A DNA stretch of 64,000 nt from Colwellia sp. M166 (GTDB lineage: Bacteria > Pseudomonadota > Gammaproteobacteria > Enterobacterales > Alteromonadaceae). Below are positions 46,498-55,386 of this stretch, piece after piece. The stretch covers positions 1,674,001 to 1,738,000 of the forward strand of contig NZ_CP040755.1 of NCBI RefSeq assembly GCF_024585285.1, written 5' to 3'. The notes below the pieces were generated by a model that saw only the letters and a list, made by a program, of their open reading frames with translations, searched no databases and was not told the origin of the DNA. Numbering within the stretch: position 1 is the first letter of the stretch; every line of letters starts with the position of its first letter. The position numbers and the translations under genes were made by a program.

Positions 46498-46932
46498 CTA
46501 CCGTTGACGCCGAACAAATTGTTGAGTTGCTATTTCATCAAACATTTTTTGTTCTTGCTTGTTCGCCGCTAGCTTGAACTCTGCTAGCTTTCTATCGCGC
46601 AATAGCTCTACTGCTTGTATTTTTCTTCTTTGTTCTAGCCATTGTTTTTTACGAGTTGCAACCAAGGCTTTGGCTTGGTGAACAGCAACCTTAACTTGTT
46701 GGGCTGCGTTATCAAGTTTGGCAATAAAAGCATGAAAGTGGCTATAGGTCGCACTATCTATACCTTCTATTGAGCGCTGATTAAGTCGTTTCATATATTC
46801 CAAGCGATAATCACTAACGCTTTTCAAGCGTTCTTTATTTTGTTGGTAATCGAGCTCGGCCGCTTGTAAGGCTTGTGAGGCCTTTTGCTCTTTATCAAGT
46901 TCAAATTTATATAAAGTATTTAACTGCTTCAT
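46498..46932 (-). CDS. fliJ: Flagellar export chaperone FliJ
   Basis: 144 aa, almost entirely a charged helical coiled coil (QLNTLYKFELDKEQKASQAL at the N-terminus; VATRKKQWLEQRRKIQAVELLRDRK near 90-115). The pattern and size match FliJ, which inserts in the FliI hexamer and connects it to FlhA. It lies directly after fliI (27-bp gap) and ends the fliEFGHIJ run. Confidence 0.88.
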   Translation of the reverse strand: MKQLNTLYKFELDKEQKASQALQAAELDYQQNKERLKSVSDYRLEYMKRLNQRSIEGIDSATYSHFHAFIAKLDNAAQQVKVAVHQAKALVATRKKQWLEQRRKIQAVELLRDRKLAEFKLAANKQEQKMFDEIATQQFVRRQR

Positions 46933-46959
46933 TAGCTTACCGTTTATGCGTTAAGTGGC

Positions 46960-48315
46960 TTACTGGTTTTTCTGGGCATGAGCTTGCGCCGCCGCTAAAA
47001 CTTCTTGCAGCTGCGTTAAACTTTGGTCATAAGGGATAACTTCTAGCATTCTTTGCTGCAAGAAAAACTGTATAACAGGCTGTAAGTCAATCGCTTGGTC
47101 AATTCTGGGATCTGTCCCCCTGCTATAGGCGCCAATAGATATTAGATCTTTATTCTCTTGATATAAGGCATAAACTTGACGTAATTGTCGAGCAAGTTGT
47201 TGATGTTCTTCACTGGTCACCATTGGCATAACACGGCTAATTGAACCTTCAATATCAACCGCAGGGTAATGCCCCGCATCGGCTAATTTACGCGATAACA
47301 CAATATGACCATCTAAAATAGCACGTGCTGCATCGGCAATAGGGTCTTGTAGATCATCGCCTTCAGTTAACACCGTAAAAAAAGCACTGATTGAACCTTG
47401 CCCGTCACCACCATTACCCGCCCGTTCAACAAGCTGAGGTAATTTAGAAAACACCGATGGTGGATAACCTTTAGTTGCCGGCGGTTCACCTACTGCCAGT
47501 GCAATTTCTCGCTGCGCCTGGGCATAGCGAGTAATTGAGTCAATTAAGAGTAAAACCTTTAAACCTTGGTCACGAAAATACTCACTAATTTGCACCGCGG
47601 TTTCACAACCTTTAAGTCGCATGAGTGCTGAATTATCCGCAGGAGCAGCCACGACAACAGAGCGTGCTCTACCTTCTTCACCAAGAATTTCTTCAATAAA
47701 CTCTTTGACTTCTCGACCACGTTCACCGATTAATCCAACCACAATCACATCCGCATTGGTGCCTCGTGTCATCATACCTAAGAGTACACTCTTACCGACA
47801 CCTGAACCCGCAAACAAGCCCATACGTTGGCCGACTCCAACAGTCAAGAAACTGTTAATAGAACGGACACCAACATCGAGTGGCTCAGTGATCGCTCGTC
47901 TCGATAATGGATTAATAGGCTTACTATCATATTGATAGTTTTCTTGCGCTTTGATCGGCCCTTTACCATCAAGAGGTTTACCAACACCATCAATTACCCT
48001 GCCTAACAAGTCCATAGAAAGTGGTAAACGTGCCTTGGTCGATAATGGCACGACCCGCGCACCAGGTAATACACCTTGCAAGCTTTGCTCAGGCATCAGA
48101 AAAGTTATATCTTGTGAAAAGCCGACAATTTCGGCAATCAGATCGCCTTGCGAAGTTTCCACTAAACATTGACTACCGACAGGCGCTTTAACGCCAACAG
48201 CCTCTAATGTTAAGCCGACCACACGCACTAAGCGCCCTGCAACCGAGACATTATGTGGCTGTATGAGTTTTTCACAGTTTTTTAAACGTTCCGTAATGCG
48301 GTTTATATCAACCAT
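46960..48315 (-). CDS. fliI: Flagellum-specific export ATPase FliI
   Basis: 451 aa. F1-beta-like ATPase. Walker A is [17 protein letters not shown] near residues 165-181. [20 protein letters not shown] follows near 197-216, Walker B is [17 protein letters not shown] near 255-271, and [19 protein letters not shown] is the family signature. It energises unfolding and release of export substrates from chaperones. It works with FliH (upstream gene) and FliJ (downstream). Confidence 0.96.
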   Translation of the reverse strand: MVDINRITERLKNCEKLIQPHNVSVAGRLVRVVGLTLEAVGVKAPVGSQCLVETSQGDLIAEIVGFSQDITFLMPEQSLQGVLPGARVVPLSTKARLPLSMDLLGRVIDGVGKPLDGKGPIKAQENYQYDSKPINPLSRRAITEPLDVGVRSINSFLTVGVGQRMGLFAGSGVGKSVLLGMMTRGTNADVIVVGLIGERGREVKEFIEEILGEEGRARSVVVAAPADNSALMRLKGCETAVQISEYFRDQGLKVLLLIDSITRYAQAQREIALAVGEPPATKGYPPSVFSKLPQLVERAGNGGDGQGSISAFFTVLTEGDDLQDPIADAARAILDGHIVLSRKLADAGHYPAVDIEGSISRVMPMVTSEEHQQLARQLRQVYALYQENKDLISIGAYSRGTDPRIDQAIDLQPVIQFFLQQRMLEVIPYDQSLTQLQEVLAAAQAHAQKNQ

Positions 48316-48342
48316 AGAAGTTTTACGCTGCTTAAAGAGAGT

Positions 48343-49137
48343 TTATTGATGTAGTGCTGCTTGCAAAAACGACTCTAAGACTTCGTTCAAACGCGATTTA
48401 ACACTGAGATCTATATTTGAAGTGCTATTTTCAATTTGGCACCCCCCCCGACTTAACTGTGGCGCCGCAAGTAATTGCCAACCTTGCGCCTGAATATATC
48501 CGGCACCAAATTGCTCTTCGACTAATTTAATATCTTGTGGATTCAATAGGATTTGTATTTGCGATTCATGTCCAGGCAAGGCTTTAACACCTTCAGCAAT
48601 CGCCGATAATAAAATATCAGGATTGGTTTTAGCTTCATGCTTGGTTACCGCTTGCGTTAATTGCACCACGAGTTGCAATAACTGTGCTTCAACATTTTTT
48701 TCAACATTCGCCATCGGCTTATGTAATTGCTCTAGCAATGATTGCATAGCAGCAATTTGTTGTTCACTGGTTTCTTTACCTTGTGCTAAACCTTGTTCAA
48801 TCCCTTCGACGTGGCCTGAGGTTAAGCCCTCTTGATGGCCACTGGCTCTACCTTCCTCAAATCCTTTGGCAAAACCATCAGCTTTACCTTGCTCAAAACC
48901 TTCATCGAATGCAGCTTGACGAATCTCTTCGATTTCTTCTGCGGTTAACGGCGCCGGCTCAGCAACTTCGGTTTCCTCTGGCGGCTCATAACGCCAACTG
49001 CGTGATTTACCAAGGGCATTGGTTTTACCCTCATCTTGCACATCCCTAGACTCCACATTCGGGACAGTCCAGCTATCAACATGTTCACTTTCTTCTGGCG
49101 TTATCGCCGCATTACTCAAAGGAGAAAGCGCTTTCAT
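48343..49137 (-). CDS. fliH: Flagellar export regulator FliH with GxxxG repeats and a G8 tract
   Basis: 264 aa. An acidic N-terminal half is followed by a glycine-repeat helix of GxxxG type near residues 78-118 (EGFEQGKADGFAKGFEEG and following), typical of FliH, and a C-terminal domain that binds FliI. FliH links FliI to FliN at the C-ring. Unusually for this AT-rich genome, codons around residues 229-232 (Arg-Gly-Gly) contain eight consecutive G at 48442-48449, a possible slippage site that would shift the frame near the C-terminus. Confidence 0.92.
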   Translation of the reverse strand: MKALSPLSNAAITPEESEHVDSWTVPNVESRDVQDEGKTNALGKSRSWRYEPPEETEVAEPAPLTAEEIEEIRQAAFDEGFEQGKADGFAKGFEEGRASGHQEGLTSGHVEGIEQGLAQGKETSEQQIAAMQSLLEQLHKPMANVEKNVEAQLLQLVVQLTQAVTKHEAKTNPDILLSAIAEGVKALPGHESQIQILLNPQDIKLVEEQFGAGYIQAQGWQLLAAPQLSRGGCQIENSTSNIDLSVKSRLNEVLESFLQAALHQ

Positions 49138-49161
49138 AATGCAAAGCCCATTGCTATTTTA

Positions 49162-50217
49162 TTATAAGAATTCATCGCCACCACCTGCACCACCAAGCAT
49201 AATTTCACCGGCATCAGATAATCGCCGAGCGACCGAAAGAATTTCTTTTTGTGCCGCTTCGACTTCACTAATGCGAACAGGGCCCATAGCTTCAAGATCA
49301 TCGGCTAACATTTCTGCCGCACGTTTAGACATGTTGCTCATAATTTTTTCTTTCAAGGCCTCATCAGTACCTTTAATCGCTTTCATGAGAGCATCTTGTT
49401 GAACTTCTCTCAAAATAGCTTGAATACCTCTATCATCAACATCAGCAAGGTTTTCAAAGACAAACATTAAGTCTTGAATTTGTTGACTCATTTCTTCATC
49501 ATGCTCACGAATTGAATCCATCAACATACCTTCAACATTAGTGTCTAGGTAGTTCATAATATCTGCTGCTGCTTTTAAGCCGCCCATTTTCGCAGCTTGT
49601 GCACCAGCTTGACCAGCAAACTGTTTCTCCATGATCTCATTTAATTCTTGTAATGCTGCCGGCTGAACTTCTTCTAAGTTAGCAATACGCATCATTAAGT
49701 CTAAACGCACTTTATCAGCAAATTGGGTCATTATTTCTGCCGATTGTTCAGGCTCTAGATAAGATAAAACAATAGTTTGAATTTGCGGATGCTCGTTACG
49801 GATAATATTGGCTACTTGCTTAGAGTCCATCCATTTTAAAGAATCAAGACCTTTAGCACCGCCCCCCATAACAATTTGGTCAATAAGGTTACCAGCTTTA
49901 TCTTCACCCAACGCCGCAGTTAAGGCTTTACGAACAAATTCTTCACTTTGGAAACCAATAGTAGAAAAGTTTTGAATTTCGTTAATAAACAACTTATGCA
50001 CTGCAGTAATTTTTTGCTGAGTAAAATCTTCCATACCGGCCATGATCATACCCACTTTTTGCACTTGCTTCGGCTCTAAGTGTTTTAATATTTGCGCAGC
50101 ATCTTCTTCTGATAGGCTCAATAATAAAATTGCGGCTTTTTCACCACCATCAAGTTTATTAACATCAAAGCCAGCGGATGACTGTACTTCTGCTAGGTCT
50201 TGGTTTTCATCACTCAT
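49162..50217 (-). CDS. fliG: Flagellar motor switch protein FliG
   Basis: 351 aa. The N-terminal domain binds FliF (LDGGEKAAILLLSLSEEDAAQILKHL near residues 21-46). The middle armadillo region contains LVDQ-like NLIDQIVMGGGAKGLDSLKWM, and the C-terminal torque domain ends with FENLADVDDRGIQAILREV and ALKEKIMSNMSKRAAEMLADDLEAMGPVR. The charged residues in this last part contact the stator. It overlaps fliF by 8 bp. Confidence 0.96.
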   Translation of the reverse strand: MSDENQDLAEVQSSAGFDVNKLDGGEKAAILLLSLSEEDAAQILKHLEPKQVQKVGMIMAGMEDFTQQKITAVHKLFINEIQNFSTIGFQSEEFVRKALTAALGEDKAGNLIDQIVMGGGAKGLDSLKWMDSKQVANIIRNEHPQIQTIVLSYLEPEQSAEIMTQFADKVRLDLMMRIANLEEVQPAALQELNEIMEKQFAGQAGAQAAKMGGLKAAADIMNYLDTNVEGMLMDSIREHDEEMSQQIQDLMFVFENLADVDDRGIQAILREVQQDALMKAIKGTDEALKEKIMSNMSKRAAEMLADDLEAMGPVRISEVEAAQKEILSVARRLSDAGEIMLGGAGGGDEFL

Positions 50218-51934
50218 CTTCGTTCAACCAACTTTTAACTACTTGCGACGATAATTCTGGCTCATTAGCAACTAACGCTCGGACAGCTTTTAAGACATCT
50301 TCATCACGGTGTAAATCAGGTAATTGTAAACTACCATCTGGAGCGAAGCCAACCGCGCCGGCATCGAAATCAGATGTTAGCATATCCATAGTCTCATCGC
50401 CCAAGTCAATATGACTATCAAGCGACTTATCGCCATAATCATTCGGCGTTTGATCAGGGTAAATTAGACGTTTCAACATCGGACGTACTACAGCTAAAAT
50501 CAGTACAATAATAACCACCGCACCCATAATAAGCTTTAACAGTTTTAGGAACCAAGGTTCTTGCCATATTGGTAGTTTTTCAACATCGATAATATCAGGG
50601 CGTGAAAACGGTAAAGTAACAACTTCCAGTGAATCACCACGTTGTAAATCGAAACCAATACTGCCTTGCAGTAAGCGACGAATATTAGCCATTTCTTGCA
50701 CTGAGCGTGGCGCTGGTACGGGCTCACCTTCGGCATTAGTACCAGGTAAATAATCTAAAGCAACAGAGACACTAATGCGATGAATAACCCCTGTTTGCTG
50801 TTTGGTATAACTGATCGCTTCATCAAGTTCATAATTACGTGTTGACTCAATGTGTTTACGACCGGGCATAGCTTGTTGCTGGGCATTACCGGTTGCATCT
50901 TCAGGAATATTACTATCAAGTGGTGGCTGGTTACTTAATGCACCAGGAATACCACCCAGCAAACCACCAATGGTGTTATCTTCTACTTTCATTTCACTGC
51001 GTAAAGCAGGTAAATCTGAATTATAACGACGTTGAGTTTCTTCGCTATTGGTAAAGTCCATCGCGACATCGACTTGTGCGGTATAATTGCCTAAACCAAT
51101 CACAGGAATTAAAATTGAATCAATTTTATCCATATATTCTTTTTCACGTTTCTGCTCGATTTCAAATTCTTTACGTGAACGTGAAGAAACCGAATTTTGC
51201 GAGCCAGAATTAAGTAAACGGCCATTTTGATCGGTAACCGTCACACGGTTAGGATCAAGGCTCTGCACTGCTGATGCAACAATATCAACCACAGAGTCCA
51301 CTTCTTCTTCCGAAAGCAAACGACCACGGCGTAGAGTTAGTACCACTGTTGCTGATGGATTTTTTTCACGCTTAGCAAAAACATTATCACGCGGAATCGC
51401 CAATAAAACACGGGCTCTTGCGATAGTTTGTAATTGTTCAATGGTACGGGCTAATTGCTGTTCTCTGGAGTGCTTTAAGCGTTCGCTTTCAAGGCGTTGA
51501 CTAACACCAAAGCCCATATCTTGCATCAGAATTTCGCTACCTTCTGATGGCCCTTCACTTAAGCCTTCACGCGCGAGCATGATCTTGACACTTTGATACT
51601 CGTCACTTTGTACAGATATGGTGTTATTTTCTTGACGATATTCAACTTTGTTGCTGTCAAGAAAGTCCATGGTTTTGATCAATTGTTCAGTTGGCAGTTT
51701 AGTTAAAAAACGATATTCCGGTTGGTTAGCCCACATGATGACAAAAATGGCAATAGCTAAACAGATAGCTAGCGCCATGACTATGGTAATCTGGCGTAAA
51801 AAATCGACATTGCCCATAGCACCGGCTAGACCTGATTTTTGTTCACCAACAACACCGTCGGCGCCATCATTAGCAACCAGATCGTTATTACCATCCGTTA
51901 GCATTAAATTTGTGTTGTCTGTTGAATCTGCCAC
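50210..51934 (-). CDS. fliF: Flagellar MS-ring protein FliF
   Basis: 574 aa. A first transmembrane helix lies near residues 51-71 (IVMALAICLAIAIFVIMWA). The large periplasmic ring-forming region (YscJ-like, with EGLSEGPSEGSEI and LARTIEQLQTIARARVLLAIP) follows. A second helix near 470-490 (LIMGAVVIIVLILAVVRPML) is followed by an acidic C-terminal tail that binds FliG (LVANEPELSSQVVKSWLNED). It forms the inner-membrane foundation of the basal body. Confidence 0.96.
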   Translation of the reverse strand: MADSTDNTNLMLTDGNNDLVANDGADGVVGEQKSGLAGAMGNVDFLRQITIVMALAICLAIAIFVIMWANQPEYRFLTKLPTEQLIKTMDFLDSNKVEYRQENNTISVQSDEYQSVKIMLAREGLSEGPSEGSEILMQDMGFGVSQRLESERLKHSREQQLARTIEQLQTIARARVLLAIPRDNVFAKREKNPSATVVLTLRRGRLLSEEEVDSVVDIVASAVQSLDPNRVTVTDQNGRLLNSGSQNSVSSRSRKEFEIEQKREKEYMDKIDSILIPVIGLGNYTAQVDVAMDFTNSEETQRRYNSDLPALRSEMKVEDNTIGGLLGGIPGALSNQPPLDSNIPEDATGNAQQQAMPGRKHIESTRNYELDEAISYTKQQTGVIHRISVSVALDYLPGTNAEGEPVPAPRSVQEMANIRRLLQGSIGFDLQRGDSLEVVTLPFSRPDIIDVEKLPIWQEPWFLKLLKLIMGAVVIIVLILAVVRPMLKRLIYPDQTPNDYGDKSLDSHIDLGDETMDMLTSDFDAGAVGFAPDGSLQLPDLHRDEDVLKAVRALVANEPELSSQVVKSWLNEDE

Positions 51935-52008
51935 TTACTCTCTCCGCATCACTGGTGCTTTATTCTTTTAAATATCAACTTATACCAAAGGTATTAATAG
52001 CTGAACAG

Positions 52009-52353
52009 CTATACTGGCATACTCATAATGTCTTTATACGCTTCAACAAACTTGTTTCGTACTTGCACTGTGGCATCAAAAACAATACCTGCTTTGGACG
52101 AAGCTATCATGGTATCAGCTAATGTAACGCTGCGATCGCCCATTTCAAATGCCTTTTTCTTCTGTCCGGCTTCTTGTTGTATTTCATTAACATTATTTAC
52201 TGCATCTTTTAATAAGCTGCCAAAATCGCTACCGGTTTTACTAACAGCCGGTGTGCCCATGCCACTTTCATCACCGATGGGTAATCGATTTCCCATCGCT
52301 TCCATCGACATGCTTTGCATTTGGGCGTACAGAGAATTGGTTTTAATATCCAT
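52009..52353 (-). CDS. fliE: Flagellar MS-ring/rod adaptor FliE
   Basis: 114 aa. The N-terminal half is Met/Ser/Gly-rich. The C-terminal half has the conserved FGSLLKDAVNNVNEIQQEAG, GDRSVTLADTMIASSKAG and VQVRNKFVEAYKDIMSMPV segments. FliE connects the rod to the MS ring and is the first rod protein exported. It heads the fliEFGHIJ operon behind a strong sigma-54 promoter. Confidence 0.94.
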   Translation of the reverse strand: MDIKTNSLYAQMQSMSMEAMGNRLPIGDESGMGTPAVSKTGSDFGSLLKDAVNNVNEIQQEAGQKKKAFEMGDRSVTLADTMIASSKAGIVFDATVQVRNKFVEAYKDIMSMPV

Positions 52354-52404
52354 GGCTAACTCGCTTGCGTCAATTTCTTGTTACTTAATATTACTAAGGA
52401 TTAA

Positions 52405-52419
52405 GCAAGCATAGTGCCA
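52405..52419 (-). promoter_or_regulatory. Sigma-54 promoter of the fliEFGHIJ operon
   Basis: On the minus strand TGGCACTATGCTTGC is a perfect -24/-12 element (TGGCAC-N5-TTGC). The -12 lies 52 bp before the fliE ATG. It is located after the flrC terminator, so fliE transcription is separate from flrBC. An RpoN activator (FlrC, or FlrA) is expected to drive it, as in Vibrio. Confidence 0.9.
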
Positions 52420-52524
52420 AGGCGAAGAGGATGAGTAATTGACTAACAAGGCCAAATCACTAAAAATAAAATATAATATTAATAATCAATCACAAAGGTT
52501 GAAATTATAAGGTAATAACAATAA

Positions 52525-52553
52525 AAAAAGCAACCTAATCTAGGTTGCTTTTT
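52525..52553 (-). terminator. Rho-independent terminator after flrBC
   Basis: A 13-bp perfect stem AAAAAGCAACCTA/TAGGTTGCTTTTT with a three-base loop. On the minus strand it is followed by further T residues. It separates flrC from the fliE promoter, and its symmetrical A/T flanks would also let it work on the plus strand. Confidence 0.88.
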
Positions 52554-52593
52554 ATTGTTTCAATCATGACTTAAAGCTATTTAAACCATCAAA

Positions 52594-53934
52594 TTACAAT
52601 GGGATTTGTATGCCGCTATCTCTCATACGAGCAATTTTATAGCGCAATGTGCGTGGGCTGATACCTAAACGCTCAGCAACATCTTTTCGACTGCCTCGAC
52701 ACGCATGTAAGGTATCTAATATAATTTGATGCTCTTGTAATTTCAGCTCACTGCCTAGCTTATCATCTTTACTTGGCTCTAGTGCTTCACTGTGCACTTT
52801 AGCTGGCTGAAAGTCATCAATCAACAAATCATTAGCATCAATACAACGATCGCTTTGTAAGATCAGTGCTCGCTGTATTACATTATCTAATTCTCGAACA
52901 TTGCCAGGCCAATCATAAGCCAGTAATTTACTGCGCGCTGCGGCAGTAAATTCAGGAATAATATTACCATCTTTTTGACAAATTCGTGAAATTAGATGCT
53001 TAGCCAAAGGTAAGATATCACCTCGACGTTCATTTAGCGGTAACCAAGTCAATGGAAAGACATTTAATCGATAGTATAAATCTTCTCTAAAAATACCCTC
53101 CTGCACAGCATCTTTTAGGTCTCGGTTACTCGTGGCGATGACCCGAACATCTAAGCTAATGGTTTTACGACCACCTAAACGTTCGACTTCTCGCTCTTGT
53201 AATACTCGCAATATTTTTGCTTGTAAGCCCAAGTCCATTTCAGTAATTTCATCTAATAAAATAGTACCGCCCTGCGCTTGTTCAAACTTGCCTGGACAGG
53301 CTTGTATAGCACCTGTAAAGGCACCTTTTTCATAACCAAATAACGTTGCTTCCAACATATTTTCAGGAATAGCAGCACAGTTAATGGCAACAAATGGCGC
53401 TTGGCTTCGCGGCGAGTAATTATGAATATATTGTGCAAGTACTTCCTTACCTGAACCGCTTGGTCCTAATACCATGACGGAAGCCTCAGTATTAGCAACT
53501 TTTTTTGCTAAATTCAGCAATTCAATACTTTGCACATCAGCAACCACAGGATCAGTACCGTCATTAACTTGTAATGGCACATATTGATTCACCATGTTGA
53601 GCAAAACTTCTGGTGCAAACGGCTTCGCCATATAATTACAGGCACCGTCTTGCATAGCTTGTACTGCATCATCAATAGTACCGTAAGCTGTCATGATCAA
53701 TACCGGTAATTTGGGATAGTTGTTACGAATACTTTTTAATAAAGAAAGTCCTGACATACCACCCATTTGAACATCACTTACCACCAAATCAACACTATGT
53801 GATTTTAGCGAAATTAATGCCTCTTCACCTGAATCAACAGCTAAACATTCATAGCCTGCCAATAACAAAGTATCAACAAGTGCCTCTCTTAGTCCGGCAT
53901 CATCTTCTACTACCATGATTTTACTGGTGGTCAT
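52594..53934 (-). CDS. flrC: Flagellar sigma-54-dependent response regulator FlrC
   Basis: 446 aa NtrC-type activator. Receiver domain with acceptor Asp54 (LVVSDVQMGGMSG). The AAA+ domain has Walker A LGPSGSGKEVLAQYIHN near 156-172, the sigma-54 contact loop [19 protein letters not shown] and Walker B GGTILLDEI. A C-terminal Fis-type helix-turn-helix follows (SRKDVAERLGISPRTLRYKIARM). In Vibrio it is phosphorylated by FlrB and activates basal body and hook genes. Its start overlaps the end of flrB by 14 bp. Confidence 0.95.
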   Translation of the reverse strand: MTTSKIMVVEDDAGLREALVDTLLLAGYECLAVDSGEEALISLKSHSVDLVVSDVQMGGMSGLSLLKSIRNNYPKLPVLIMTAYGTIDDAVQAMQDGACNYMAKPFAPEVLLNMVNQYVPLQVNDGTDPVVADVQSIELLNLAKKVANTEASVMVLGPSGSGKEVLAQYIHNYSPRSQAPFVAINCAAIPENMLEATLFGYEKGAFTGAIQACPGKFEQAQGGTILLDEITEMDLGLQAKILRVLQEREVERLGGRKTISLDVRVIATSNRDLKDAVQEGIFREDLYYRLNVFPLTWLPLNERRGDILPLAKHLISRICQKDGNIIPEFTAAARSKLLAYDWPGNVRELDNVIQRALILQSDRCIDANDLLIDDFQPAKVHSEALEPSKDDKLGSELKLQEHQIILDTLHACRGSRKDVAERLGISPRTLRYKIARMRDSGIQIPL

Positions 53935-55129
53935 TAGTTAACTCCTTTGACAAAACTTGTTCGCTGTCTTTCTGACTTGGCACAGCATCATTTTTCTTAC
54001 TGATAAGTTTAGGTATTTTCATACAAAAATGTGCACCTTCACCGGGTTTACTCAACAAGCTTACTTCGCCTTGATGGGCATTAGTAACTGACTTTACTAC
54101 AGCAAGTCCTAGACCTGTGCCCTGGCTTCTTGAGGTATAAAAAGGTTCAAATATTTTATCGGCAAGTTCAGCGCTAATACCGGGGCCGTTATCACGTACG
54201 CTGATATAAGCATATTCACCGTGACAATAGGCACTGATATCAATAACCGCAGCCGTTTTAATCACCGATAAGCTATTGTGAATAAGATTTTGAATCGCCC
54301 CTGATAATGCTGTCGCATTACCTAGCACTTCACAACCTTGCGGACAAAGATTTAAATTAACTTTTGCCCCCAGTTGATTAACTTGCGGCTCAATTGCTTG
54401 TTTTGCCCCTTCAATAAGTTGATTGATATTCAAGGGTTCAACCACCGCTTGCTTGCCACTTTTAGCAAACAGTAACATATCATTTACTTGTTGTTCTAAG
54501 TCATGCAAACGCAACATTAACTTGTCTTGAAAGCTCACTCGCGCATCATCAGTTAATTTTTTATTACGTAAATTTGCACCATACAACATTGCTGCAGATA
54601 AGGGAGTACGAATTTGATGTGCCAATTTAGAGACCATACGCCCTAAAGATGAAAGACGTTGTAATTGTCCCAATTTGTCTTGTAATAAACGGGTTTCGGT
54701 TAAATCAGTGATCATGATCAACTGTCCGGGTTGATCACCTAAGGCGGTAATTTCTAATTTAACGCGACGACCATCATTAAGAGAAACCTCATGCCAATCA
54801 TCAGCTCTAGGTTTGAAAGACCGCTTAATGACATCAAACCAAGGTTGTCCTAAAATAGGCTCATCAAGCAGTAATCGTGCAGTATCATTAATTTTCACCA
54901 CAATGCCATCACCGTTAAGCATGATCATTCCTGTCGGCATAACATCAATAACGTGTTGTAGTTGTTTATTTTGTTGACGTAAGAAGGCCAATTCACCCGC
55001 GTAATTTTCACGTTCTAATCGATTAGTTTGCTCATGTTTTAAACTAACCTCATCAAATGAAGTTAATACACGATTCAGCACTGGACTAGCTGATGAAGAG
55101 TTGGTCGATGTCGAATAGGCAAGTGCCAT
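53921..55129 (-). CDS. flrB: Flagellar sensor histidine kinase FlrB
   Basis: 402 aa soluble kinase. A PAS-like domain (about 55-155, MPTGMIMLNGDGIVVKINDTARLLL) is followed by HisKA with the phospho-accepting His in LGRMVSKLAHQIRTPLSAAML and a HATPase domain (NLIHNSLSVI N-box; VRDNGPGISAELADKIFEPFYTSRSQGTGLGLAV). No transmembrane segment. The ATG at 55129 is preferred: GGTGA precedes it, and the longer alternative start (55171) falls inside the -12 element of a sigma-54-like promoter, so it could not be translated from that transcript. Confidence 0.93.
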   Translation of the reverse strand: MALAYSTSTNSSSASPVLNRVLTSFDEVSLKHEQTNRLERENYAGELAFLRQQNKQLQHVIDVMPTGMIMLNGDGIVVKINDTARLLLDEPILGQPWFDVIKRSFKPRADDWHEVSLNDGRRVKLEITALGDQPGQLIMITDLTETRLLQDKLGQLQRLSSLGRMVSKLAHQIRTPLSAAMLYGANLRNKKLTDDARVSFQDKLMLRLHDLEQQVNDMLLFAKSGKQAVVEPLNINQLIEGAKQAIEPQVNQLGAKVNLNLCPQGCEVLGNATALSGAIQNLIHNSLSVIKTAAVIDISAYCHGEYAYISVRDNGPGISAELADKIFEPFYTSRSQGTGLGLAVVKSVTNAHQGEVSLLSKPGEGAHFCMKIPKLISKKNDAVPSQKDSEQVLSKELTNDHQ

Positions 55130-55167
55130 AATAATTTCACCCGAGTAAAGAAGTACACTCGGATAAA

Positions 55168-55182
55168 GCATGAACTATGCCA
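55168..55182 (-). promoter_or_regulatory. Sigma-54-like promoter of flrBC
   Basis: On the minus strand TGGCAT-N5-ATGC keeps GG and GC ten bases apart and differs from consensus at one base in each half. Transcription would start near 55157, about 28 nt before the flrB ATG at 55129. In Vibrio the flrBC operon is RpoN- and FlrA-dependent, so this fits. Confidence 0.65.
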
Positions 55183-55290
55183 ATCAATTAAAGCTATATT
55201 ATTCAATGGTTAAAGGCAACTTCCAACCTGTAACTTTGCTGTCAATAAAATGGCTGACGCTCGTTAAGCGTTAGGATATCGCAAGAGGAT

Positions 55291-55322
55291 GACGGATAGT
55301 TAAACTTAATAGACTTGGTATA
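55291..55322. repeat. Single TATACCAA-family end between flrA and flrB
   Basis: Read on the minus strand it begins TATACCAAGTCTATTAAGTT, matching the right terminus of the 22547-22903 element over about 20 bases. No clear partner end is present in this 257-bp gap, so it is a remnant. Confidence 0.5.
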
Positions 55323-55386
55323 ACGCCATTGACAAAAATACAATCTGCAATAGCGATATTCTCTTAATAATGCTCTAATTTAGCGC

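Noticed and set aside
51981..51988. Another TATACCAA element end upstream of fliE
   Set aside because: Only the first eight bases match; the following sequence departs from the terminal repeat, so chance similarity is more likely.
55130..55171. Longer N-terminus for FlrB starting at 55171
   Set aside because: The ATG lies within the -12 element of the probable sigma-54 promoter and lacks a ribosome binding site; the ATG at 55129 has one.
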